From Porogramme epimiltina (Eukaryota; Basidiomycota; Agaricomycetes; Polyporales; Polyporaceae), in assembly GCA_900155495.1 (NCBI GenBank), contig FTLJ01000500.1, positions 1 to 64,000 on the forward strand: 64,000 nucleotides of DNA. The letters are read 5' to 3'. The number at the start of each line of letters is the position of its first letter. Within the stretch, counting starts at the first letter, position 1. Below are positions 1 to 9,528 of the stretch, piece by piece. The notes below the pieces were generated by a model that was given only the letters and a program-made list of their open reading frames with translations, was not told the origin of the DNA and did no database searches. The position numbers were made by a program, and so were the translations under genes.

Positions 1-788
1 CCCCTCCCCCATACCCCTCGCCTCGGTCCTACGCGAGCCCGCACCCTGTGCGGCGCGTGCGGCGGCCACACGGATCCACTGTGCGCCGCCCGCTGGTTTG
101 CCGGGGCAGGGCCGATTCCCCCCCTTGCGACCGCGGCCGCGGTCCCGGCGCGCGCCCCTCGACGTCACGGCCCAACGCCGCTCCTTGCCCCTCTAACTTA
201 TTCCTTCGCCCGTCGCGCACCTTGCTTCTTACGCCCCCGTCACGCCCCCGCATGCACTCCACACACGAGACAGTGTATCCGTATCCCGTTCCGCCAGCCC
301 CAAAACTGTACCAGTACCCCCGCCGTCGCACCATTCACGTTCCTTCGGCCCTCGTGAGCCCGTTTGTTGCATTTTACAGTCGCAGTTCCCTTCCAAAAAT
401 GTATTATAGCGCTATCGATTCCCAGCTCTCTCCTTGCATTGTTCCCCCTCCCCCTCGCATACCATTACGAATACGATTACCAGGCCGTTCCCACAAACAC
501 GACAGGGGCGGTCTGTAATCTCATGTTCCTTCACCTTTGACGGCCGAGACCTTTGTTCGCGTAGGCAATATCGCGCTATACACACCCGCTAGCATACACG
601 CTCGCTTCGTGCATTTGTCCTGCTCCTCCTGCCGTCTCGTCAGCTTGCCATTTTTCGGTATTCACGTCCAAACAGCGTAGTATACGTCGTCTCAATTGCA
701 TACACCCGGAGAATGTACTTCACCGACGAACGTCGCTGGACCGCAGGCCGAGCGAAGTCAAACCGAGATTCTACCCCACTGGATCTAT
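1..788. other. Intergenic / flanking sequence, no gene recognised
   Basis: GC- and pyrimidine-rich sequence beyond the 3' end of the DBP8 gene. Open frames here lack any recognisable protein pattern and have low-complexity composition. It may hold the 3' untranslated region of DBP8 and part of a neighbouring transcript that lies outside the window. Confidence 0.5.
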
Positions 789-2953
789 CTAGGGGATCAC
801 CTGGCTAGTATCCGTGCCGCGAAGGTCGGCTGCGCGCTTCGCACGCTTGATCTTGTGGATCTCTTCGCGCTTGCCGAAGTCCGAGTCGTGCAGTTCCTAC
901 CGTGCACCGCAATGACGTCAGGGGCGGAGTGGGGGAAGAGACCGGGGTGACGCACCATGTTCGCTAGCCGCTTCGCTGTCGAGACCGCGTTGAGCTTCTC
1001 TAGGACCTTCGCCTCCGGGAGCTCCATCTCGGCCAATTTTGTGCCTGTGACAAGCAGAGGAGACAGAAGGCGAGTGGGGGGGGGGGGCAAACGGATGTCA
1101 GCCAAGTCGCCGACTTTGAGGTCGTGGGGCCTCACCGATCCGCTCTTCGATTTTAAGCACCCGCTCCTCGTCGCGCTCCGTCACGAAGCTGACCGCGAGA
1201 CCGCCGCGCCCGGCGCGCGCCGTACGGCCGACGCGGTGCGTGTACTCCTCGGGCTCCCCGGGCACGTCCCAGTTGACGACGAGCGCGACGTCCGCGATGT
1301 CGAGCCCGCGCGCGCCGACGTCGGTCGAGACGAGCACGGGCACGACGCACGCGCGGAAGAGCGCGAGCGAGGCGAGGCGCTCGCGCTGCGTCAGCCGCGA
1401 GTGCAGCGGCGCGGCGCGGATGCGGAGCGTCTGGAGGAGGTGCGTGAGGTACGCCGCCGTGCGTGGGCGCGCGCAGAAGATGATCGTCGGCGGGGGCTGC
1501 TCGGGGGGCGCGTCGTCGTCCGCTGAGGGCTTCTTGCCCTTGCCGTGCTTGGACTTTTTGCTGCCGGGCGCGCCCTTTTTGGACCGCGACGGCTTGGTGG
1601 GCTCTGGCGGCGCCCGGCGTAGATGGTGGGTGGATTCTGGAGGGTTGCAGAGGAAGTGGAAAAGGTACGCCTCCCGAACATGTGAGGGCACTAGGATAAA
1701 GTATTGTTTGAGGGTTTCTACTGTTTCAACACTGCACACTAAAGTAAGTTCAAACTTCATAACAATAAACTAAGGATGACGTACGCGGCGGTCATCCTGT
1801 GGACAAACGGTTTTTGCTTTCCAGGCCGTGGAGGTGCGTCAGCTACCCGCTCAACCGCAGGAGTGAGCGTAGCCGTGAAAAGACATGTTTGTCGCTCCTT
1901 GGGCAAGGTCTCGAACAGATAAGATAGCTCAGGAGCGAATGAGGGTGTGAGTAACCTGTCCGCCTCGTCGAGAACCTTGAATGGAAGACCTATGAGTATG
2001 CACATATGGCGACAAACTCAGTAGTCATACCAAGAATTTTATCCTTGACAGATCCCACTCTCCGGACGTGCTTTTCAACAAGTCGACAATGCGCCCAGGT
2101 GTGGCCACAACGACGTGGGGACGATTCCCGAGTTCGAGGGCCTGCGCCATCATGTCGATCCCACCAACAACAACTGCAGTACGCAGATTGAGGGGTGCGC
2201 CGAGAACTGCGAACTGGTCAGAGATTTGGAACGCCAACTCGCTGTGTGGGTATAAGTAAACCAGGAAACGTTCTGAGAAGGCTGGTTCTACTGACCGGGT
2301 CGGTGTAAGGACCAGAGCGAAGATGCCATACGGGTCAAGTGAAAGTTTTTGTAGGATGGGCAGTGCGAATGCGATTGTCTTCCCCGATCCAGTCTTCGCA
2401 TTTCCTATGCAATCCCTGCCTTGGATAGCAGAAAAGTCAGACGAGTGGAGTGAGCTCACGGCATCAGATAATACGAGCCTGCTAGTAGAGGTGGGACACA
2501 GGCCGCTTGGATCTCGGTGGGGGAACGAATGGACATCTTCGCGAGCGCAGCGACAAGTACGGAAGAGATACCCATATCTTCATAGCTCGTGGGGAGTGGT
2601 TTGGAGCGTGACGCCGCGGTTTGAGGTACGGGGTTCGTAGTGCGTGGTTTGAAGGAGACTCGAGAAGAAAAACGTGTATTCTCTTCCTCTTCGTCCTGTG
2701 GTGAGGACACTGGCAGGGGGCCGTGCCGCATGTCGTCGCCGTCGTCGCTTTTCCATTCCGCCTCCTCAGAACTTTCATCCTCTTCTCTCTCTTCCAGCTC
2801 GTCCTCAGTATCCTCCTTTTCTGAGCCAGAACCGACATCTGAGTCGAGTGCTTCCTCGTCTGAATCGTCGATCTTTATTCGTTTCCGCTGGGGACCTTCT
2901 TGAAGGCGCATGAGGTCGTCTGCAGTAAGAGCGCGTCGTTTAGAACCGGCCAT
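789..2953 (-). CDS. DBP8: ATP-dependent DEAD-box RNA helicase Dbp8 (DDX49 type), 40S ribosome biogenesis
   Basis: Nucleolar helicase expected to act in 18S rRNA processing. From ATG at 2953 the protein has an acidic low-complexity N-terminus, a Q motif region, motif I AKTGSGKT, Ia TPTREL, TPGR, motif II VLDEAD, a TAT variant of motif III, ARGLDI, and motif [13 protein letters not shown] lysine-rich insert sits early in the second RecA domain. About six short introns; the exon joins restore PTR|ELAF and LV|LDEAD. After the last intron (donor next to 957) the protein ends with a basic [15 protein letters not shown] tail and stops at 789-791. The best alternatives are other DEAD-box ribosome factors, but the short form ending soon after the helicase core and the DDX49-like tail favour Dbp8. 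The first intron boundary is ambiguous (see findings). Confidence 0.88.
1076..1087. repeat. G12 homopolymer inside a DBP8 intron
   Basis: Twelve consecutive G on the plus strand, which read as C12 in the DBP8 transcript. It falls between the likely branch site (GGCTGACAT) and the acceptor CACAG, so it forms part of the polypyrimidine tract. Length calls of such runs are often unreliable, but an error here would not change the protein. Confidence 0.8.
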
Positions 2954-3581
2954 TATAGCTGGGAAACGAGGAGCGTGTGGACACGAGAGTTTAGAGAGGA
3001 TGTAGTGAAGAAACAGGAGGGAAGTGTAAGGAAGAGCAGGGTCTGCCGGCGTCTCTGACCCACCACGGTCCGCCCCCATCCGTATAATTCGCCGCGGCAA
3101 TTTCGGAGATAGGGAAGAACGAGTGTCAAAACTGCGACAAAGCCTTTTTTCGTCGGTTTCTGGAACCCGTAATGAGCGTACGCATAAAGTAAGTGTTGCG
3201 CCTTGTTCCACCTCGAATAAGTCCGTCGAGGTAGGCAGCGTAGCTAAGCTAATGACTGATGAGCAGACTCAGCTCGTTTTTACCGAAATTGCACGCAACG
3301 GAAACGGTGAGATGATACAGGGATGACATTGAGAGATGCTATCGATACAAATTTCCAGCGTCGCGTTGACGTATGTACAAGTGAGATTATGAAAACATCG
3401 GAGGAAATGCATGCGCATATGAGAGTCTATATGGCTTTGGCAGGGGAGCAAGACAGAGGAAGATGCGGTAACTCGTGGTCAAGAGAACGTACAGGAGGAA
3501 TCAGCAATAGAAAGAAGACATGGCAGCGTCATAACGTTCGTAACAGTTCTGCTTATCGCCGAACGGCGCGACGAAATGCGT
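2954..3581. other. Intergenic region between HMG-box gene and DBP8
   Basis: It holds the presumed DBP8 promoter (minus strand) and the 3' flank of the HMG-box gene. No coding pattern, repeat or RNA gene was recognised. Confidence 0.5.
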
Positions 3582-5097
3582 TCAGTTCGACGGCGACGGG
3601 TCTTGGAAGAGCGGGTCCTCGACGTCGAAATCGAAGACGTACGAGTCGGATGGCTCATGAGCGACAGCGCTGAGGTCGAGCATGCTCGCCGCGTTCTGCA
3701 TGTCACAGCCTAGGAAGTTGGTCCAGTCTGTGTTGGTCGGCGGCGTCGCCGAGCGCAGCTCCTCCTGGGGCGGGATGGAGACCGCGCTCAAGGATGTGCC
3801 CTGAGCAGGCTCAAGCATAACACCCATGTCCCGCGCCGGCTCAGCGCCCGAACTGGGCATGACGGACGGCAAGGCGAACTGGGGCATTGTGGGCGGCGCG
3901 ATGTTCCCGAAAGTCGCGGCACGGGGAGTCTGAGCGAGGAGGTCAGAGAGAGCCTCGAAAGGAGAAACAGAGAGAAAACGTACCACGTCGTCGTCTGCGG
4001 CGACATTAGGGAGAGGATCGATGTTGTACCGCATCAAGAACTCCGGGTGCAGGAAGCCGGGCGGGGGCATCCCGAGCATGAAGTCAGCCGGAGCGACGCC
4101 ATATGGAATCGCGGGAGGCTGAGGGACCTGTTGGAGGACGGCGGGGATAGAGGCGGCGGCGGCGGCGGCCACGCGCTCCAAAGCCGGCGTACTGGAGGGC
4201 GACGGGTGCAGAGAAGGGGGGCGGGAGGCCGGGGAACGAGAGGAAGAAGGGTTCGAGGCTGCGACGCCGCGGCGCGCGCGGGCCTTGCGAGGACGTGGGG
4301 GGGTCTGGGCAGGCCCGTATATGCCAACACACCTCTCGCGAAGGAAGCGAATGTAGTCTTTGTCGTCGGAGGGAGGCATGTCGGGGTCAAGCTGAGCCTT
4401 CTTGCGCGAGGACTTGCGCTCCGGCGTGAACTTGTAGTTAGGGTGGCGTCGGCGGTGAAGCTCCATCGCCTTCTTGGCCTCAGCATGCCAAAGCTCCTTA
4501 TCGGCCTTGCTCAGCATGTTCCAGCATTCACCCGCCACGCGGCTGATGTTCTGCTGGCGCTGTTCCACCTCCTTTGGAATCATTTTGGTCTTGAGAAGAT
4601 GCGAGCGGTAAAGCATGAAAGCATTGGGAGGACGGGGGATCTTCTCCTTGGCCTTGGGGGTCTCCGGACTGCTGGGTCGCGAGTCAGGAGACCCACCAAA
4701 GAAGAAAGGGTGCATGCCCCACCACATGCCGCGCTGGTCCTGAGGGTATGCACCCACGGGGAGCTGGGCAGGGGTAGTGGGGCGCGATGACCAGTCGCTG
4801 CTGGACGACCAGTCGGAGTCGGGGGGCAAAGACACCGCGCCGGGCGATGCCGATGGGGGAGTGAAAGGGGAAGCCGAGTCTTGACCTTCGGAAGAAAGGC
4901 GACCATGAATGAATAATCGTGGAGGAAGTATATGAGAGAACTTACGGTTGGGATGAGAAGACATTGTGAGTAGGTATGTGCGGAAAGGAAGCCAAGTGGC
5001 GGAAGGGGTCTTGCTCGCTGTCTGCGATGAAGGGGTAGAAAGGCGGGGGTGCTTGCGGCTCGTCGAAGAACTCACAGACGTCTTTATAGGGCGACAT
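3582..5097 (-). CDS. MATA-type HMG-box transcription factor
   Basis: Predicted nuclear DNA-binding regulator of about 465 residues. A single HMG box starts at IPRPPNAFMLYRSH and continues through ISRVAGECWNML and ELWHAEAKKA to HPNYKF, followed by a basic stretch; this is the pattern of the fungal MATA-type HMG family (mating-type, Prf1- and Pcc1-like factors). The rest is proline/serine-rich and disordered with an acidic C-terminus (VFDFDVEDPLF), a possible activation region. The best start is ATG 5097 with two introns: 5018-5075 (GTGAGT...ACAG) and 4886-4945 (GTAAGT...GAAG); these keep phase. Starting at a later in-frame ATG near 4966 without introns is possible. A CACGTG element lies at 5240-5245 upstream. 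Which member of the HMG family it is cannot be told from sequence alone. Confidence 0.78.
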
Positions 5098-6056
5098 TGG
5101 CGCCAGCGAGCGGGGGTCAAAGGATGATGAGCAGTTCTAAACCTCGATACGATCACCATGCGTATCCCGTACCCTCAGGCGCGTCACATCCTTTTGCAGG
5201 GGAATGCTCGGGTGGAGGCGCACTCAGGATAAGTGGTATCACGTGATCGAGATTTCACCTTGAAAGGCTATTTCGCGTGGCGAGCACGCAGCTGTCGACT
5301 GCCTGACATTCCAAGTAGATATCAATGCCGCAATGCTGGACAATGCAAGGGCTTACCGTACTCCACGCCTCCCCGACCCCTGCCGTCGTTACATGAAGCT
5401 GTCTGGGTAAGGCTTCTACCCGCCCTCCTGCCGAATATCTTTGTCGTGTACGCCTCTTCGTTGACGGTCAGTTGGTTGATACGTCCTGTGGGGGGTGGGA
5501 CTTGGCTTCACAAAGTGCATTGGAAAGGCTTGGAGGTGGTGTGCGCGCTTGTTCTCCAGAGGGGCTGAGAAGAACGGGGCTGCTGAGCGTAGGATTTCGC
5601 CGCTTCGTCGAGGTCTGCCCACTACCAGATGGTCTGACAGACGGGGAAGGAAGTCGGGCGGTGGAAAATGTCAACAATGCACGGGATAGGGGCAAGAGTG
5701 CCACTGCGTGTGGCAGGCCTCGAGGCCACAACGAGGTGATGTCGAGGGGGGGCGACACTGATCACCCAAGCAACGGCACGGCACCGAAGGTTGGAAAGGA
5801 CTTGCTTTCTCCTTTGACTCGCGGAACTTGTGCGCACAGTCGCTGGAGACCTGAGACCACGGACAGCTGACGTCGCCTCCCCCCATCCTCTCCACTCTCC
5901 CCACGACCTTCCCGAGCCGATGAACATGGTGAGGCACGGTTAGAAACGCGTTCCACAGCAGGGTCATGAATGGAGACTTGACACGAGGATCTAACCGTTT
6001 AATGCGAGGCGGACACATAGCGATATAGGCGTACCGTAGTATTATAACAAATAATG
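5098..6056. other. Intergenic region upstream of the HMG-box gene
   Basis: Nearly 1 kb with only short frames of no recognisable family. It contains a palindromic CACGTG at 5240-5245, about 143 bp before the HMG-box start, which could be a bHLH/Cbf1-type site. The left part should be the HMG-box promoter and the right edge the SUA5 3' flank. Confidence 0.45.
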
Positions 6057-7340
6057 TCATACTTCTAGCCAAACCGAGTCCCCGGCCGCCTTCTTCACGC
6101 GGTTCATGACCGCGAGCCCTTCGCGCTCCTCCCGAATCTCCTCTGCGAGAATTATGTCCACCTTCGCACCGTCTAACGCGAGGAGCCCGTCAAATAGTCG
6201 CTGCGCCGAAACAGCGGGGTCCGCGAGCGGCCCAAGTGGGTGCACACGCCACTGAACGTCGGACAAAGTGTTGACAGAAAGACGATGGAGGAGGGGGGAA
6301 TCCGACGGCGAAAGAACGCCGACCTGGAGGGGTCGGCCGAGTTTACGAGCATCCGCCTGGAGGGCATCGAGGAATGCGGCGAGGGACGTCCGCCTAGTGT
6401 CTGCCGGAGGTTGGGATAGAGTCCGAAGTAGCGTGACCGGTACACTCGGGGAGTAGTGGCGGTACTTCATCCCAGGAGTCGTCGGGGCTTGCTCTATGGC
6501 CTCGTCATTGTAGTCGCGCCGGTGGACGAGGATGCGTGGAAGAGGGGTAAGTTCGGAAAGATCTTCACGTACGACACGCTCTAAGTCTTCCACGGTCACT
6601 CCGCCAGGTCGCAAGACTCGTAAGTTCCCATCGTCCTGCAGTCCATCGACAACGGTGCTCTCTAGACCAACACCACACGGGCCGCCGTCAAGGACGATGC
6701 CGATCTTTCCTTGGAGGTCGTTGAATACGTGCTCGGCGCGGGTGGGGCTTGGTTTGCCAGAGGAGTTGGCACTTGGCGCGGCGACGGGGGCGTCAGCCAT
6801 CGCGATAAGTGCTCTGGCAATGGGGTGAGAGGGCATCCGCACAGCAACTGTGGGTTGATTCGCAGTGATGATAGGTGGAACGATGGAGGGGTCGGTAGGA
6901 AAGAGGAGGGTGAGGGGCCCAGGCCAGAATCGCTTCATAAGTGCTTCGTAAACGGGAGAGATGGGATACTCCTTGGGTAGGATCGTCTGCAGCATCTCGC
7001 GGGAGGAGACGTGAACTATGAGGGGGTTGTCCGGAGGCCGTCCTTTCGTCGTAAATATTTTGGTGACGGCGGAGGGCTCGAGCGCGAGCGCGCCCAACCC
7101 GTACACAGTCTCCGTAGGAAATGCGACCGTATGTAGAGCCCGGAGGTCGTCAGATGCGCGCTGCAGCGCTCTGGTTGTTTCTTCCGATGACAACTCTGGA
7201 TTTTTGCCGTGGAAGTGTACAGAACAAGGGTCGCATTTGAGGACTTCCGTTGTGAATGCCATGACAGTAGGTCTTGCGATGCGGAATGTGAGATTTTGTC
7301 TGGGCGTGCCTCTACGCAGGACACTCCTAAGATAGTTCAT
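6057..7340 (-). CDS. SUA5: Threonylcarbamoyl-AMP synthase Sua5/YrdC
   Basis: Makes threonylcarbamoyl-AMP from threonine, bicarbonate and ATP, the first step of t6A37 modification of ANN-decoding tRNAs. One uninterrupted frame of 427 residues. The YrdC domain shows FPTETVYGLG, TTKGRPPDNPLIVHV, FWPGPLTLLF, VAVRMPSHP, APSANSSGKPSPT and GVGLESTVVD. The linker TPGMKYRHYSP leads into the C-terminal Sua5 domain, as in full-length eukaryotic and archaeal Sua5. The N-terminus is basic and arginine-rich, and a second in-frame ATG lies at residue 27 (MAFTTEV), so the long form may be mitochondrial and the short one cytosolic. This is one of only two single-exon genes I see in the window. Confidence 0.93.
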   Translation of the reverse strand: MNYLRSVLRRGTPRQNLTFRIARPTVMAFTTEVLKCDPCSVHFHGKNPELSSEETTRALQRASDDLRALHTVAFPTETVYGLGALALEPSAVTKIFTTKGRPPDNPLIVHVSSREMLQTILPKEYPISPVYEALMKRFWPGPLTLLFPTDPSIVPPIITANQPTVAVRMPSHPIARALIAMADAPVAAPSANSSGKPSPTRAEHVFNDLQGKIGIVLDGGPCGVGLESTVVDGLQDDGNLRVLRPGGVTVEDLERVVREDLSELTPLPRILVHRRDYNDEAIEQAPTTPGMKYRHYSPSVPVTLLRTLSQPPADTRRTSLAAFLDALQADARKLGRPLQVGVLSPSDSPLLHRLSVNTLSDVQWRVHPLGPLADPAVSAQRLFDGLLALDGAKVDIILAEEIREEREGLAVMNRVKKAAGDSVWLEV

Positions 7341-7682
7341 CCACGTGCATCAGAGAGAGTCAGCGAAAGTCAGAGATTGAGGGCATCGATAGGATGAGTC
7401 ACAGGCAGGGAAGCAATTAGTAGCTCGGCGTCGTACTGGGTCGAAGTTTGCGCACGACGACACTGGCGCCCACCTCGCACATCGATCTCTGAGCGCCGAT
7501 AGTCGGTCAACATTAGCGTCAAGCCACCTCGCGGCATTCACGCAAATACATTGGCAGCTGGGGACCCACAAACATAACGAGTATACATACGAGTGAAGCA
7601 TTTGGGAAGTAGGTAGCAAAGCAGTGAGATTGCGTAGACAGAAACCTAGTGCAGCAAACATTCTACATTGTACAGCGAGGAT
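7341..7682. other. Short intergenic region SUA5 / U1-C
   Basis: About 340 bp holding the U1-C 3' flank and the SUA5 promoter on the minus strand. No other feature was seen. Confidence 0.4.
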
Positions 7683-8643
7683 TTACCTGCCCCCCATCAT
7701 CCTCATTCTGTCGGGGTGCATACCACCAGGTCCTGCAGAGCCTGAGGACTCGCTATTCGACGAGTTGGGGGGTTGATTGGGGTTAAAGCCGTTGGGGGCG
7801 CCGCCACTAGGAGGGCCATTGAAGTTACCTGGGGGTGCCATACCGTTGGGTCCGCCAGGAGGGCCCGGGGGGAACGGTGGGCGGTTTACACCAGGAGGAC
7901 CGCCAGGAAGACCTCCTGCATTAGCATTCGGGGGGAAAGGAGGCATTCCTATCATCATATAAGGGTTTTTGATAAACACTAGCACAAGATAATGGACTTA
8001 CCTTGGGGGAACCCACCAGGACCCATCCCCGGGGGACCCATCCCAGGAGGCATGTTCGGAGGGAAAGGAGGCGCACCTGGGGGTCCCATCATACCCGGAG
8101 GTGGCATGCCACCCGGGGGCATGCCAGGACGACCTGCGCGGGGTTGGCGAGGGCAGGTATACGGGAAATGAAAAGGAGACATACCGAATGGGGGAGGACC
8201 ACCGAACTGCGGTGGCGCACCATAACCCATAGGCGGACCTCCGAACGGCGGCCCCGAGGGAGCCAGGTGCTGGGGACCAAACCCGAACCCGCCGGGCGGA
8301 GGATTACCACTCTCGTATGCAGCTGTGATTTGGTCAATGATGCTCTGCGCTTTGTCGTGACCAAGTGCTGGATACAAGATACTGTTAGTGTGTGTTTACG
8401 AGATAGTAGGATCTCCGTACAGGCGTAGTAGTCCCTGACATTGGCAAGGTGGTTGCGTCCGCTGTTGTGAGCTTTGCGAACTATGCACGAAAAGTTACAA
8501 CAGTGTTTCAATGGATTTGAGAGTGTAATACTTGCCTGATGCAGAATCATGGGTTAAGAACACATCGCAGTAGTCGCAGTAGTGTTTCTTTGATGGACGG
8601 TTAGTAGCATGAGAAGGGAAAGAAGGGAGCTACGTACCGGCAT
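7683..8643 (-). CDS. YHC1: U1 snRNP protein C (U1-C / Yhc1)
   Basis: Core U1 snRNP subunit that stabilises pairing of U1 snRNA with the 5' splice site. Six exons join to a 232-residue protein. The start is ATG-CCG, then an intron, then [20 protein letters not shown]; the matrin-type C2H2 zinc finger is completed by AHNSGRNH, followed by LANVRDYYASLGHDKAQSIID. The rest is proline/glycine/methionine-rich (PGMPPGG-like repeats), typical of U1-C. Introns: 50 nt after codon 2; 8481-8535 with a GC donor; then 53, 51 and 53 nt. The stop is 7683-7685. The conserved V-R-K across the second intron fixes the GC donor. It is divergent from LSM3, with 198 bp between the start codons. Confidence 0.93.
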
Positions 8644-8841
8644 CGTAGCTATAGTAGGCTACACACAGACGACCGAAGACAACATTCAGACAGCCCAGAG
8701 CGGGCGTTCATGTAACTCGGCATCTCCCCCGGTTTTCCGTCGGAGCTTGAACCCTCATCACGTGCAAACACTACGTACTCTGCTTGCCACTCCGCAAGAA
8801 TTCGCATAACTCTGTACCTCCTCGGTCATCCTAGCCTCAAC
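8644..8841. promoter_or_regulatory. Shared 198-bp bidirectional promoter of U1-C and LSM3
   Basis: The whole space between two start codons facing away from each other. It has no clear TATA box but a palindromic CACGTG at 8759-8764, roughly 80 bp before the LSM3 ATG. Both products are spliceosomal RNA-binding proteins, so joint control is plausible but is inferred only from the layout. Confidence 0.6.
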
Positions 8842-9304
8842 ATGGACACCACCTCTAGCGGAATTCAAGAGCCATTTGACCTCATTCGTCTATCGCTCAG
8901 CGAACGTGTCTTTGTAAAACTCAGAGGAGATCGTGAGCTCACAGGGGTTCTACATGTCGGTATTGTGGACACTTCCTACGCGTCTGCTCAATGTCTTTTG
9001 TTTAGGCATACGATGGCCACATGAACTTGATATTAAGCGACGTTGAGGAAACTATCATGATCGTAGATCAGGTAGACGGTGCTCCAGAAGGACAAGCAAC
9101 TGTAAACGTAAGCCCCCTCTGCCTTCGCTTGTTGCATATTCAATGATCAGTCTGCGCACACATCCAAGGTTGCAAAACGCAAAATGGACATGCTTTTTGT
9201 CAGAGGAGACGGGGTGATCCTAGTAAGAATTAGTCCATCCACTTTGTCGCCACCGTCTTACAAGTATTATAATGTATTAGGTTTCGCCGCCGTCCCGAGC
9301 ATAG
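8842..9304 (+). CDS. LSM3: U6 snRNA-associated Sm-like protein LSm3
   Basis: Subunit of the LSm2-8 ring on U6 snRNA and the LSm1-7 ring in mRNA decay. Four exons (8842-8955, 9006-9107, 9169-9222, 9281-9304) give 97 residues. The Sm1 motif runs from [19 protein letters not shown] through [14 protein letters not shown]; the Sm2 motif is [14 protein letters not shown]. The N-terminal [12 protein letters not shown] and the segment after Sm1 fit LSm3 better than other LSm proteins. All introns are 50-61 nt with GT-AG ends. The last exon is only eight codons including the stop. Confidence 0.93.
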
Positions 9305-9528
9305 AGTATCTACCCATACCCCTCAGCTGCGTTCGTACGTGCGAGCTCATAGATCAAATGACCCCTATATCTCCCCTATCACCCTGCCACTGCGCGGATG
9401 TGTTGCACCCAACATGTATTTTTGCGACTCGCTCCCCTGTCAGGCGCTCTTAGAGGGCCCTTCGTCCAGAGAAAGTAGCGAATAATGGGTGAGTTTATCG
9501 TGAAATCAGTTTGAATAAATGCCCTGTA

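Noticed and set aside
48..518. Open frame of 156 codons at the left edge
   Set aside because: Arg/Pro/Ser composition of GC-rich non-coding DNA, no motif, and an overlapping antisense frame of the same quality.
4047..4790. Plus-strand frame of 247 codons opposite the HMG-box gene
   Set aside because: Antisense shadow of the GC-rich HMG-box coding exon.
5018..5097. HMG-box model reading straight on from ATG 5097 (frame with DVCEFFDEPQ) to the 4946 donor
   Set aside because: The phase at the 4946/4885 splice is off by one; removing the 5018-5075 intron restores the frame.
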